Assembly (NCBI GenBank): GCA_024281075.1
Contig: JAMXLK010000036.1
Coordinates: forward strand, 1 to 57,164
Length of the DNA: 57,164 nucleotides
Source of the DNA: Vulcanimicrobiia bacterium
Lineage (GTDB): Bacteria; Vulcanimicrobiota; Vulcanimicrobiia; Vulcanimicrobiales; Vulcanimicrobiaceae
Reading direction: 5' to 3'
A model generated the notes under the pieces. The model ran no database searches, had not been told where the DNA came from, and saw only the letters and a list, made by a program, of their open reading frames with translations. The position numbers and the translations under genes were made by a program. Below, piece after piece: positions 33,088 through 42,211 of the stretch (within the stretch, counting starts at the first letter, position 1; every line of letters begins with the position of its first letter).

Positions 33088-34548
33088 ATGTCCGACGCGC
33101 TCACCGGGGCCGCCGTCAAGGAGATACCTCCGAAGGCTGTCGATCTTTCCGCTTGGTATACGGCGGCTTGCCTCAAGGCCGAACTCGTTTCGTATTCCCC
33201 GGTTCGGGGATGCGTCGTTTTGCGGCCCTACGGTTTCGGGCTATGGGAGAAGCTGCAGCAGCATCTGGACGCGCGCTTCAAGGCAACGGGCCACGAAAAC
33301 GCCTATTTTCCGCTCTTCATTCCGGAAAGCTTATTGGTTCGCGAGGCGGAGCACGTCGAAGGCTTCGCGCCCGAAGTGGCCTGGGTGACCCAAGGCGGAA
33401 GCGAAAAACTCACCGAACGGCTCGCCGTACGGCCCACCTCTGAAGCGATCATCGGCGTCATGTACGCGCAGTGGATCGAGTCCTATCGCGATCTGCCGAT
33501 CCTCATCAATCAGTGGGCGAACGTCGTACGGTGGGAAAAGGCCACGCGGCCGTTCTTGCGGACGATGGAGTTTCTTTGGCAGGAGGGTCACACGGCGCAT
33601 GCCACAGCGGTTGAAGCCCGTGAAGAGACGCTCAAGATCTTGGAGCTCTACCGTGATTTCGCAGAAAACGTCGCTGCGGTGCCCGTCTACGCCGGCCGCA
33701 AGAGCGCGGGCGAGCGTTTCCCGGGTGCCGTTGAGACTTATGCAATTGAAGCGTTAATGCCCGACGGCAAGGCGTTGCAGTCCGGCACGTCGCACGATTT
33801 GGGTCAGAACTTTGCCAAAGCTTACGACATCAAGTTCGTCGACGCGGATCGCGCCATTAAGCATGCGTACACAACTTCGTGGGGCGTCTCGTGGCGCATG
33901 CTCGGCGGTCTCATCATGACGCACGGCGACGACCGCGGCCTGCGCATCCCGCCCAAGATGGCGCCGATCGAGGCCGTTCTGATTCCGATCGTGCGCTCTA
34001 ACGACGACCGCGCGGTCGACGCGTGCCGGCAGCTGGCCGAGCGTCTGACCGATGCGGGCTTTCGCGTGCGCGCCGATTTGCGCGACGCGCAACCCGGCTG
34101 GAAGTATAGCGAGTGGGACATTCGCGGGGTTCCGGTCCGCATCGAGATCGGACCGCGCGACCTCGACGGCGAGACTGCCGTGCTGGCGCGGCGCGACCGC
34201 ACCAAAGGCGACGCGGATCAGCGCCGAACGGTTGCGCTTGCGCAAATTCCGGTCGTCTTGCGCGAGCTCCTCGAGGATATTCAGCGATCGCTCTTCGCCC
34301 AAGCTAAGGCGTTTCTCGAAAAGCATACCGTTACGACTACGAAGCGCGACGAGTTCCTCGAGCTCTGCCGGACGCGTGCCGGGATGGTCGACATCGCATG
34401 GTGCGAACGGCCCGAATGTGAAGCGAGCGTCAAAGAGACGACGAGCGCCACGACCCGCGTGCTGCACCATCTCGATGATTCCAGTGCCGTCTGCACGGCC
34501 TGCGGCGAGCCGGCAAAAACACGAGCGTACTTTGCACAGTCGTATTAG
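33088..34548 (+). CDS. proS: Prolyl-tRNA synthetase, archaeal/eukaryotic-like (type 3)
   Basis: 486 residues. It charges tRNA-Pro. Class II motifs: RPTSEAIIG, VVRWEKATRPFLRTMEFLWQ (motif 2) and SWGVSWRMLGGLIMTHGDDR (motif 3). The anticodon domain has GWKYSEWDIRGVPVRIEIGP. There is no editing insertion, and the C-terminal domain has cysteines CERPEC and CTACGEP, the zinc-type end of type 3 enzymes. In many bacteria proS follows ispG directly; here 3 kb of other genes lie between. I use ATG 33088 (MSDALTGA). Confidence 0.95.
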   Translation: MSDALTGAAVKEIPPKAVDLSAWYTAACLKAELVSYSPVRGCVVLRPYGFGLWEKLQQHLDARFKATGHENAYFPLFIPESLLVREAEHVEGFAPEVAWVTQGGSEKLTERLAVRPTSEAIIGVMYAQWIESYRDLPILINQWANVVRWEKATRPFLRTMEFLWQEGHTAHATAVEAREETLKILELYRDFAENVAAVPVYAGRKSAGERFPGAVETYAIEALMPDGKALQSGTSHDLGQNFAKAYDIKFVDADRAIKHAYTTSWGVSWRMLGGLIMTHGDDRGLRIPPKMAPIEAVLIPIVRSNDDRAVDACRQLAERLTDAGFRVRADLRDAQPGWKYSEWDIRGVPVRIEIGPRDLDGETAVLARRDRTKGDADQRRTVALAQIPVVLRELLEDIQRSLFAQAKAFLEKHTVTTTKRDEFLELCRTRAGMVDIAWCERPECEASVKETTSATTRVLHHLDDSSAVCTACGEPAKTRAYFAQSY

Positions 34549-35080
34549 GCTGCTCTTGACCGCGGCGCTCTTCGCGAGCGTTTGTAACGCAGCGCCGGCG
34601 TACGCGCCGACGGTCGCACAACTGGATGCCGAGGCGCGGGCCGTCGGTAACCGGCGCGATCTCGCCGAGCACATCGGCGACGTTATCTTTGCGACGCACT
34701 GGCCGGCCGAGGTAACGCAAATCTCGGCCAATGCGCTCGCCGGGCACGTGATCGTCGGAATTCGCGTGCTGGGCATTAAGTTTCACGCAGCGATGACCCG
34801 CGAGGCGTTCATCGACGAAACGGTGAGCCTTGTCGGCGACGCGTTCTCGGCTGCTCCGGAAGCCGAAGAAATCGATCTTTGGGCGAGCGTCCCGATCAGC
34901 GTCGCAAAGGGCGTGATCGTTAGCGGCGATCTTGCGAAACCGACGTCACGTACGGTCTTCAGCTTGAGCGTCCGCCGCGGCGAAAGCCCGGCGGCTATTC
35001 GCGCCCGTGTCGAAGCCGCCAGCGGCGGCGCGTTTTGGGATACGACCTGGATGCGCACGGCCTTCAGTGACCATGTATAA
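34532..35080 (+). CDS. Exported protein of unknown function
   Basis: 182 residues if it starts at TTG 34532, overlapping proS by 17 nt; TTG 34556 is an alternative. It opens with a clear signal peptide (RIRLLLTAALFASVCNAAPA, cleavage after AYA). The mature part is a mixed alpha/beta domain (EHIGDVIFATHWPAEVTQIS, FSLSVRRGESPAAIRARVEA) that I cannot assign. The end overlaps the M16 peptidase by 8 nt, so they are probably coupled. Confidence 0.65.
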   Translation: MHSRIRLLLTAALFASVCNAAPAYAPTVAQLDAEARAVGNRRDLAEHIGDVIFATHWPAEVTQISANALAGHVIVGIRVLGIKFHAAMTREAFIDETVSLVGDAFSAAPEAEEIDLWASVPISVAKGVIVSGDLAKPTSRTVFSLSVRRGESPAAIRARVEAASGGAFWDTTWMRTAFSDHV

Positions 35081-36329
35081 AAGAACGACGTTGCCCAGTG
35101 GGCTACGCGTGCTCACCGAATCGATGCCGTCGGTGCGTTCCGCGACGGTCGGGATCTGGGCCGACGTCGGATCGGCGGTCGAGCAGCCCGAACGACGCGG
35201 CATCTCGCATCTGGTCGAACACATGCTCTTCAAAGGTACGCAGCGGCGCAGCGCGCGCCAGATCGCCGAAACGATGGACGCCGTCGGCGGCAACCTCAAC
35301 GCCTTTACCGATAAAGAGACGACCTGCTACTACGCCAAGGTCATCGACCGGCACGTCCCGCTCGCGCTCGACGTTCTTTCCGATATGTTCTTGCACTCAC
35401 TTTTCGACGCGCAGGAACTCGCCAAAGAGCAGAAGGTCATTCTCGAAGAGATCAAGATGTACGACGACTCGCCCGACGATCTGATCCACGACGTCTTTCT
35501 GCAGACCATGTGGCGCGGTTCCAACCTCGGCGAGCCGACGATTGGGTTCGCCGATACGGTCGTGCGTCTCACGCCCGACGATCTTCGCGCGCACATGCGG
35601 GCGCACTACACGCCCAACTGCGTCGTCGTCGCGGCTGCCGGAAACATCGAGCACGAGCGCTTCGTGGAATTGGTCCGCGAGCGGTTCGCCGGATACGAAG
35701 GCGATTGCACGCTGCCGCAGCCCGAGTCGCCCATCGTTACCCCCGCAACGCATCTCCGGCATAAAGAGAGCGAGCAAGCGTACATCGTCGTCGGCACGCG
35801 GGGCGTGGACGTCCGCGACGAACGGCGTTACGCCGCCTCGTTACTCGACACCGTCTTGGGAGGCGGCATGTCGAGCCGTCTCTTTCAAGAGATTCGCGAG
35901 CAGCGCGGCCTGGTCTACAGCGTCTACTCGTTCCAGGCGGCCTATCGCGCCGCGGGCCTCTTCGGCGTCTACGCGGGAACCTCACCTGAAAACGTGCAGT
36001 CCTGCATCGACGTCATCGTCGAACAGTTTGGGCGCGCACGGACCGAACTTATCGGCCGCGACGAACTCGCGCTTGCCAAAGAACACGTGAAAGGCAGCCT
36101 CACGCTTTCGCTCGAGTCCACGTCAAGCCGGATGATCCGGCTCGGCCGCAACGAATTTGCACTCGGACGTAACGTCACGCCGGAAGAAATCGAAGCGCGT
36201 ATAGACGGCGTCTCCGCCGAACAAGTGCGTCAGCTTGCGCAGGAGCTGCTTGCCGAAGAGAACCTCGGATTGTGCATTATCGGTCCGGTGGACGAGTCGC
36301 AGATCAGTTGGGCGCCTCACGCCGCATAG
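35073..36329 (+). CDS. M16-family zinc peptidase (pitrilysin/MPP-like)
   Basis: 418 residues, single-chain M16B form. The inverted zinc motif HLVEH, with downstream EEIKMYDD and the Glu region, marks an active peptidase; PSGLRVLTESMP is the typical start, and the C-terminal GGGMSSRLFQEIREQRGLVY is the conserved second half. In this gene neighbourhood (after proS or pnp) such peptidases are common in Gram-positive-type clusters (mlpA/YmxG). ATG 35073 is inside the preceding gene. The Amj gene follows by one base. Confidence 0.92.
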   Translation: MYKRTTLPSGLRVLTESMPSVRSATVGIWADVGSAVEQPERRGISHLVEHMLFKGTQRRSARQIAETMDAVGGNLNAFTDKETTCYYAKVIDRHVPLALDVLSDMFLHSLFDAQELAKEQKVILEEIKMYDDSPDDLIHDVFLQTMWRGSNLGEPTIGFADTVVRLTPDDLRAHMRAHYTPNCVVVAAAGNIEHERFVELVRERFAGYEGDCTLPQPESPIVTPATHLRHKESEQAYIVVGTRGVDVRDERRYAASLLDTVLGGGMSSRLFQEIREQRGLVYSVYSFQAAYRAAGLFGVYAGTSPENVQSCIDVIVEQFGRARTELIGRDELALAKEHVKGSLTLSLESTSSRMIRLGRNEFALGRNVTPEEIEARIDGVSAEQVRQLAQELLAEENLGLCIIGPVDESQISWAPHAA

Positions 36330-36330
36330 C

Positions 36331-37206
36331 GTGATCGCCAACCTCGCGCCGCACGTTTGGTCGGGGAAGCTGATCGGGGCGATGGCGATTACGTTCATCG
36401 TGCAAGGCGTGACGATTGGTGCGTATGCCGCGCGCCTGGCGGGAGTTCAGACGAAGCGGATTGCGACTTCTATTTCACTCTTCAATCTGTTCGTCACGGC
36501 GGGCCGCCTGGCAAACCTGTTCGTCATCTTCTTTCTGGGGCCGCTGTCGGATCAGGCCGGCAACGCGGTCGCGAAGCTTGCGGGTAATCCGGCGGCGGCG
36601 GCGTGGCAGCACACCTTCGAAATCCAGCTGCGACTCATCGTGCTCGCGGGCACGCTGGGCATGGTCGTCTTCGCATTGTTTTTGCCGATGTTCACGTATT
36701 TGTTCCGGCGCGGGGTGCACTCATTTGAAAGCCGCGGCTCCGTTCCGCACTCGCTGGCACGCCTCTTCTCGCCGTCGGTGATTCGGGACGTCGTTCGCGC
36801 GCAACGGTTGCCGTCGCTCGCGGAACTGCGCGGCTTTAACTGGCGCGTTCTGCCGAAGCGGCTGCTGATCTTCAACACCGTCGTCATGTGCGTGTATGCC
36901 ATCGGCGTTCAGTCGTCGTACCTCGCCTCCGTGCTCGACGTGGCGGTCGCGCGAACCTCGATCGGTCTCTCGGGCGTGGTGAACGGAATCGGCACGATCG
37001 CCTTTACGCTCTTCGTTGACCCGACGTCGGCCATCATTACGGATCAAGCGATCCACGGCAAGCGCACCGTCGAGGAGGTTCGTTCGATGGTGTTCTACTT
37101 ATCGTTGACGGCCATCGTTGGGTCGCTCCTCTCGCAGGCGATCCTGTACCCGGCCGCAGTCGTTATCGAGGTAGTAGCACGATTTGCCGCGCACGTTCAT
37201 CTGTAA
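36331..37206 (+). CDS. amj: Lipid II flippase of the Amj family (DUF2837)
   Basis: 291 residues with about seven membrane helices, from GTG 36331. The start IVQGVTIGAYAARLAGVQTK, then RIATSISLFNLFVTAGRLAN and FFLGPLSDQ, is very close to what I recall of Bacillus subtilis YdaH/Amj, which flips lipid II and can replace MurJ. It thus ties to the C55 carrier made by UppS. Starts one base after the M16 stop and overlaps the lipoprotein gene by 23 nt. Confidence 0.85.
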   Translation: MIANLAPHVWSGKLIGAMAITFIVQGVTIGAYAARLAGVQTKRIATSISLFNLFVTAGRLANLFVIFFLGPLSDQAGNAVAKLAGNPAAAAWQHTFEIQLRLIVLAGTLGMVVFALFLPMFTYLFRRGVHSFESRGSVPHSLARLFSPSVIRDVVRAQRLPSLAELRGFNWRVLPKRLLIFNTVVMCVYAIGVQSSYLASVLDVAVARTSIGLSGVVNGIGTIAFTLFVDPTSAIITDQAIHGKRTVEEVRSMVFYLSLTAIVGSLLSQAILYPAAVVIEVVARFAAHVHL

Positions 37207-37849
37207 GCTGATCTTCGCATGCTGCGCTGCCGCGGTATTGAGCGGTTGCGCCGGGTCGATCCAGCGCTGGATCGTCAACACGCGCGTCCACCAGGGCGAC
37301 GTTGCTTTGGCGCGCGGGAACGCGCGCGACGCGGCGCTGGCGTACCGTCTCGCGCTTCGCGTCGACCCTGCCGATGCGCCGGCGCGCGCCGGCTACGTCG
37401 AAGCCGCCGCCGCGCTGGCGCAGATCGAATATACGAAGGGTAACTTCGACGATGCGGTTGCAACGGTCAACCAAGGCCTGGCGATCGATCCTCAGAGCGT
37501 TCGTCTCGCGGCGCTCAAGGCGACGATCGAGCAGGCGAAGCTGCAGCGCGAGATCGTGCTTTCGAACTATCCGACGTATCGCGCCGCGGGACTGGAGATT
37601 CAGCGCGCTTACCAGCAGCTCAACGCCACGAACGCGTTGCTGCTACGGAACTTGAAGCACTTCGGGTACACGTTTGACACCAACCAGCTCACCGCCGCGA
37701 TCAAGCGCAGCTACGAGCTGCAGTTAGAGCTCGCCCGGAATACGAACCGGCTAATTCTCTATCGGCAACTGATTACGTCGGGTGTGCCGGAGACGCCGGG
37801 GCGCTCGGCCGCGAGCTTCGGTGCCGGCTCGCTCTTGCCGCTCCCATGA
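37184..37849 (+). CDS. TPR-containing lipoprotein
   Basis: 221 residues from TTG 37184. The lipobox is LSGC (about residues 19-22, CKLIFACCAAAVLSGC), so it should be acylated and anchored to a membrane. About two TPR units follow (HQGDVALARGNARDAALAYR, EYTKGNFDDAVATVNQGLAI), then a long helical part. TPR lipoproteins commonly act as assembly scaffolds. It overlaps the Amj gene and the DUF4239 gene (ATGA). Specific role unknown. Confidence 0.78.
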   Translation: MPRTFICKLIFACCAAAVLSGCAGSIQRWIVNTRVHQGDVALARGNARDAALAYRLALRVDPADAPARAGYVEAAAALAQIEYTKGNFDDAVATVNQGLAIDPQSVRLAALKATIEQAKLQREIVLSNYPTYRAAGLEIQRAYQQLNATNALLLRNLKHFGYTFDTNQLTAAIKRSYELQLELARNTNRLILYRQLITSGVPETPGRSAASFGAGSLLPLP

Positions 37850-38622
37850 TTGCTTGGCTCGAGTCGCTGCCGACGGTTCTCACCGGGATCGTCGTCGTCG
37901 GGGGTTTCGTCGTGACGACGATGGTGCTCGGCTATCTCGTCAGCGCACTCACGCCGAAAGAGATTCGCGCCGCACATACGGATCGCGCCGGGTTCATTCT
38001 CGCCGTCATCGGGGTGATCTACGCCGTTTTGCTCGCGTTCGTGGCCATCGGCGTCTGGGAGCGCTTCGAAGCCGCGGATGAGCGCAGCTACGACGAGGCT
38101 CGGGCGCTCGCCACAATCTATCGCGACGCGGAGAACTTTCCGCACGGCGCCGCGTTGCGGTCCCTGATAAAAGTTTACGCGCAGTCGATCGTCGACGTCG
38201 AGTGGCCCGACATGCGCAACGGTGAAAAAACGAGCATTTCCGATGCACTCATAGAACGCATTGGGCGGGACGTGCGCGGCCTTGCGGTGACTTCGCCAGG
38301 GCTTCAAAACCTTCAGGCGCGGATGCTCGTTGCATTAGAAACCGCCTGGAACGACCGCCAAGCTCGTTTGACGATCGACTTCATCGGAATCAATCCGATC
38401 ATGTGGTTGGTACTGATCGTAGGGGCTTACGTCACGGTGGCATTCACCTATCTATTCGGGTGGGACGCGACGGTGATGCAGCAGCTCATGATCGGAGGGT
38501 TGAGCTTGATGATCGGACTGGTGATCTTCCTGGTGATGGCGCTCGATTTTCCGTTCCGCGGCAGCATTGCCGTGGGGCCGGATGCTTTTGAAGCGTTGCT
38601 GCGAACGCTCAACGCGTTGTAG
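37846..38622 (+). CDS. DUF4239-type (bestrophin-like) membrane protein
   Basis: 258 residues. Two helices at the N terminus (VLTGIVVVGGFVVTTMVLGY, FILAVIGVIYAVLLAFVAIG), a soluble central part with YDEARALATIYRDAENFP, and two helices at the C terminus. The layout and the GFILAVIGVIYAVLLAFVAI segment match DUF4239, a family related to bestrophin channels. Its end overlaps the GT39 gene on the other strand by 14 nt. Function unknown. Confidence 0.8.
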   Translation: MIAWLESLPTVLTGIVVVGGFVVTTMVLGYLVSALTPKEIRAAHTDRAGFILAVIGVIYAVLLAFVAIGVWERFEAADERSYDEARALATIYRDAENFPHGAALRSLIKVYAQSIVDVEWPDMRNGEKTSISDALIERIGRDVRGLAVTSPGLQNLQARMLVALETAWNDRQARLTIDFIGINPIMWLVLIVGAYVTVAFTYLFGWDATVMQQLMIGGLSLMIGLVIFLVMALDFPFRGSIAVGPDAFEALLRTLNAL

Positions 38623-40240
38623 GCTGCCGCGCGGAGCGGCAAACGCCGTTGGCGTCGAGGAATGCGCGCCCGGCGCCGGCCCGTTCGGCGGCGCGAAACT
38701 CCCGCCAGAATCGTTCGGCGCTCGGTGAGACCAGCGCTGGGTCGGTGATGTAGATCGGCCACGCGCCGCCATATCGCAGTAACGGAAAACGCTGTAGCCA
38801 GGCACACAGCTCGGCGTTGCTCTGCACACGATTCTCCTCGACGGAGATGAAGTAGCGGGCGCCTTTGCGGATCGCGCTCTCTTCGTCGAAGGGCGTCCAC
38901 AGCAGCGGATCCTCTTGCCAACCGAAGCGATTGATGTAGTATTGCACCTCGGGCCCGTAGTGGCCCATCACGATGATTGCATCGCGCGGCAGCGCGGCAT
39001 CGATTGCTACGGCGTTACGGTACGCGTCGCGGCTGTAGGCATAGTAATCCGCGACGGGCGCTCGGCTCGAGACCAGCGCGGCAATGGCAACGACCGGTGG
39101 AATCGCAAGCAGCGTGACGCGGGCCGGCGGCGCGATGTCGGCTTGCCGAATGCTCGAGGCAAACCACGCAATCAGGCCGCCGATGACGAGCGCCGCGAGC
39201 GGCAGCAGCGGATAGAGATAGTAGTCAACGCGCTCGACCGTTACGACGACGTAGGCATAGAGTAAGCCGGCGGCAAGCCACGACCAGAGGAGCACCTTGC
39301 TCCGTGCCCGGATCCAAGGCAGTGCTGCGAAGCCCAATATGGCAAGGGCGAAGGAGATGCCGCCGAGCATCGTGTCGCGCAGCATAGCGAGGCCGATCCG
39401 GAAACCTTCGAGCTTCGCCGCGAAGGCGCCGGCAGAGGTCAGCGAGGCACGCAATGCGGGGAGGACGTGTAGGCGCGTGATGCCGCTTGCCCAATGCCAC
39501 TCGGCATACGACGCGATTCGGCGATCGTAGAGCACGAGAACGGCGATTGGAACTGCGACGAGCACCGCAATCGCTGCCAGCGCCGTTGCGCCCTTGCGAC
39601 GAGCGTACTCTATGCCCATTGCGAGCACCGGTGCGACGCCGAGTACGGCCACGGGTTTCGCAAGATATGCAACCGTCAGCAGCAGGGTCGCGACCGTTAC
39701 GGAACGGCGCGGCCGGCGTACCTCTCCGGCGAGATAGAGTGCGGCGGCGTAGAGCGCGGCCGTAAGAAAGAACGTCATTGCGGCGTCCGGCATGAACGTG
39801 CGGCCGTAATACACGCTTCCGGGAAAAACGGCATAGAAGAAGGCGGCGGCAAGCCCGGCGAGAGCGCTGCCGAAGAGCCAGCGGCCGAAAAACGCCAGCG
39901 TCGCTACGGTTCCGAGGCTGAATCCGAGCGTGATGAGCCGGCCGATTATCGGATGAACGCCGAGAAGTTTGTACAGGAGCGCCGCGAGAAACGGCACGAT
40001 TTGCAGCTCGAGCTCGACGTAGTTCGGCGGCGGCCCATTGTACATCGCCTGCGGATACATGATATCGAACCGCAGGAGCGCGAAGTTGCGCGCGATTGCC
40101 GCCGTGTCGCCTTGCCGCCAGCCGGGATGGTCCAGTATCGGATTATGGATGCCGTGAAGCCGCAGCGCGGCTCCGACGCAGAGTATCGCGGCTAGTCCGA
40201 CGCCCCAATACGCCTTCAATTGAGGTGTCGGAACGTCCAA
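38609..40240 (-). CDS. GT39-type membrane glycosyltransferase (PMT/ArnT-like)
   Basis: 543 residues, about 11-12 membrane helices followed by a soluble C-terminal part. After the first helix comes the acidic loop NPILDHPGWRQGDTAAIARN with an Asp, typical of polyprenyl-phosphate-sugar-dependent glycosyltransferases. SVYYGRTFMPDAAMTFFLTA is another family mark. It overlaps GtrA by 25 nt. The trio GT39, GtrA and a PIG-V-like transferase looks like a unit for moving and transferring a lipid-linked sugar outside the membrane; the acceptor is unknown. Confidence 0.85.
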   Translation of the reverse strand: MDVPTPQLKAYWGVGLAAILCVGAALRLHGIHNPILDHPGWRQGDTAAIARNFALLRFDIMYPQAMYNGPPPNYVELELQIVPFLAALLYKLLGVHPIIGRLITLGFSLGTVATLAFFGRWLFGSALAGLAAAFFYAVFPGSVYYGRTFMPDAAMTFFLTAALYAAALYLAGEVRRPRRSVTVATLLLTVAYLAKPVAVLGVAPVLAMGIEYARRKGATALAAIAVLVAVPIAVLVLYDRRIASYAEWHWASGITRLHVLPALRASLTSAGAFAAKLEGFRIGLAMLRDTMLGGISFALAILGFAALPWIRARSKVLLWSWLAAGLLYAYVVVTVERVDYYLYPLLPLAALVIGGLIAWFASSIRQADIAPPARVTLLAIPPVVAIAALVSSRAPVADYYAYSRDAYRNAVAIDAALPRDAIIVMGHYGPEVQYYINRFGWQEDPLLWTPFDEESAIRKGARYFISVEENRVQSNAELCAWLQRFPLLRYGGAWPIYITDPALVSPSAERFWREFRAAERAGAGRAFLDANGVCRSARQPTTR

Positions 40241-40620
40241 TATTTGTTCAGAAAGAAATTAATAAAGACGCCGGCGAGCGTCGCGGCGAGCCACGTCGCC
40301 GTGAAGTGATGAAATCCCGAGCGTTGCGCGATCGCGATGACGAGGTTCCCCGCCAAAAGCGCGATCGCCGAAACGGCCAGGAACTGAGCACCTTCGATCC
40401 ACGGATTGCGCTTTGAGCGAAACGTCCAGACGCGATTGAGCAAGTAGTTCGAGACGCCGCCGGCCATGAAACCGATCGAGAAGTCCGCAAACCACGAAAA
40501 ATCGGTCGACTTTTCAAGTGCGTGCGCGACGACGAAGTTCACGACGGTTCCGGATGCGCCAACGATTCCGAACTTCACGAATTGACGGACGCCGCGCCGG
40601 CGACCCAGCGCGCGCATCAT
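40216..40620 (-). CDS. GtrA-family membrane protein
   Basis: 134 residues with four membrane helices. GtrA signatures: QFVKFGIVGASGTVVNFVVA at the start, VSNYLLNRVWTFRSK in the middle and FINFFLNKYWTFRHLN at the end. GtrA proteins are thought to flip polyprenyl-phosphate-linked sugars used by GT-C transferases, which fits its place between two of them. ATG 40620 or 40617. Confidence 0.9.
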   Translation of the reverse strand: MMRALGRRRGVRQFVKFGIVGASGTVVNFVVAHALEKSTDFSWFADFSIGFMAGGVSNYLLNRVWTFRSKRNPWIEGAQFLAVSAIALLAGNLVIAIAQRSGFHHFTATWLAATLAGVFINFFLNKYWTFRHLN

Positions 40621-40636
40621 GCTCGGCGCGGCTGCG

Positions 40637-42157
40637 TCACGCAACCCAGTACCAATCGGCGAAGAGTACCGTAAAGAGTCCCAGCAGCGGAAGGGAGAAT
40701 GCGAGGATCAGGTTGTTGACCCACGGCCGTTCGCCCCAGCGCGCGAGAATGGCGAACATCGGGAAGAGCACCAGCGCAAAGCGCGGCATGGACATGAGGT
40801 TCGACGTCGACATCGGGATCAAGATCGACAGCGCCATGTAGGTAATATACGAGGGTCGCAAGCTGCGCCAGCCCGCCAGCAGCACGGCGATCATCAAAAA
40901 CGTGAACGCGACCTCGAGCAACTGGTTCGCGACGAGCTGCGGTGTCGAGGCGTGCAGCATCTTGCCGAATGCATTCTGCACGCTGACCCAAGGCGGCGCG
41001 AGATGGCGGTTCCAGTGAATTTGAACGTGGGAGAAGTAGAGCGGGTCGGCCCGCAGGACCCAGAGATAGGCCATGTAGACGGCCATCCCGAGCGGAATGA
41101 GCAATGCTGCGGCGAGGTCCGCGATCGCCCACTTGCCGGCGGTCCGCTCCTGCGACCACCATTCGATGACGAACGGGATGAGCAACAAGACGCCCTCGAC
41201 GCGGGTGAGCGCTGCGAGAAAACCGATCGCGCCGGCAAGCCACCAGCGGCGCTGGCGCATGTAGTAAAATGAAGCCACCGTCAGCATGAAAAAGAGCGAC
41301 TCGGTGTAGACGGCCGTAAAGTAGACCGCAGTCGGAAAGATGGAGACGTAGAAGATTGCGCGGCGCGCGACCGCGCGGTCGTACTCATGCTCGAGCAGTT
41401 TGTAGAGATAGAGCAGACCGAAGAAAAAACAGGCGCTCGAGATTAGGAGCCCGGCAATCAGATGGTTGCCGGCAAGCGCACCGACGATCCGGATCATCAG
41501 CGGGTAGAGAGGAAAGAACGCCATGTTCGTTCCTTGATAGCCCTGCGTTGCGATGTCGAGATAATGCACGGCATCCCACCGTCCCCATACCGCGAGCAAC
41601 GCGTGCGAGGACTCTTGCACGTGCACCCCCGCTCGCTGACCGATAATGACGGCGGCGAGCTCGGCGATGACGACGATCGCGAGCCGCGTGGCCGCAAAGT
41701 CCAAGAGCACTTCGCGCACCGTTTGGTTGAACCGGGCGGCAATGACCACCTTGGCGATGCACGACAGCGTGAGCGCGAGCAAAAAAAGGCGTGCGCCATG
41801 CGTGAGTTCCGGCGCCAGCACGAAGGTGAGCCAAAGCAGTAAAAACGGCAGCCACGTAATTGCATCGTATTGAAGCGAGCGTTCGAGCGTTATGCCCGCG
41901 CGTCGCGCGAAGTAGCGCGCATAGCCGCTCCAAAGTGCAATCGTGGCGACGGTACCGGCGCACACGGCAACGATGAACTGGGCTTCGCCAAGAACGCCGT
42001 GACGGCTCGGCACGACGAGGGCGTACCAAGCAAAAAAGCCGAGGGTCAGGCCGGCAATGGTGACGGCGGCGGGCGCCGCCCAACCGGCAACGAGCAAATC
42101 GCCGAAGCGGATGATCGGCGTTTGTGCAGGTTGTGACAGACGGGTACCGGCGGACAC
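40637..42157 (-). CDS. PIG-V-like mannosyltransferase-type membrane protein
   Basis: 506 residues with many membrane helices. The stretch WGRWDAVHYLDIATQGYQGT and MAFFPLYPLMIRIVG (Trp-Asp-Ala...His-Tyr and Phe-Phe-Pro-Leu-Tyr-Pro) is the pattern of PIG-V-type mannosyltransferases, GT-C enzymes using lipid-linked sugars. LAALTRVEGVLLLIPFVIEW is also typical. The frame runs much further upstream antisense to glpX, so I place the start at GTG 42157. It leads the minus-strand trio with GtrA and GT39. Confidence 0.82.
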   Translation of the reverse strand: MSAGTRLSQPAQTPIIRFGDLLVAGWAAPAAVTIAGLTLGFFAWYALVVPSRHGVLGEAQFIVAVCAGTVATIALWSGYARYFARRAGITLERSLQYDAITWLPFLLLWLTFVLAPELTHGARLFLLALTLSCIAKVVIAARFNQTVREVLLDFAATRLAIVVIAELAAVIIGQRAGVHVQESSHALLAVWGRWDAVHYLDIATQGYQGTNMAFFPLYPLMIRIVGALAGNHLIAGLLISSACFFFGLLYLYKLLEHEYDRAVARRAIFYVSIFPTAVYFTAVYTESLFFMLTVASFYYMRQRRWWLAGAIGFLAALTRVEGVLLLIPFVIEWWSQERTAGKWAIADLAAALLIPLGMAVYMAYLWVLRADPLYFSHVQIHWNRHLAPPWVSVQNAFGKMLHASTPQLVANQLLEVAFTFLMIAVLLAGWRSLRPSYITYMALSILIPMSTSNLMSMPRFALVLFPMFAILARWGERPWVNNLILAFSLPLLGLFTVLFADWYWVA

Positions 42158-42211
42158 GCGGAAAGTGTGTTTAACAGGAAATGCGGCGCTTCCCTTGTAG
42201 CAGAATGACAA

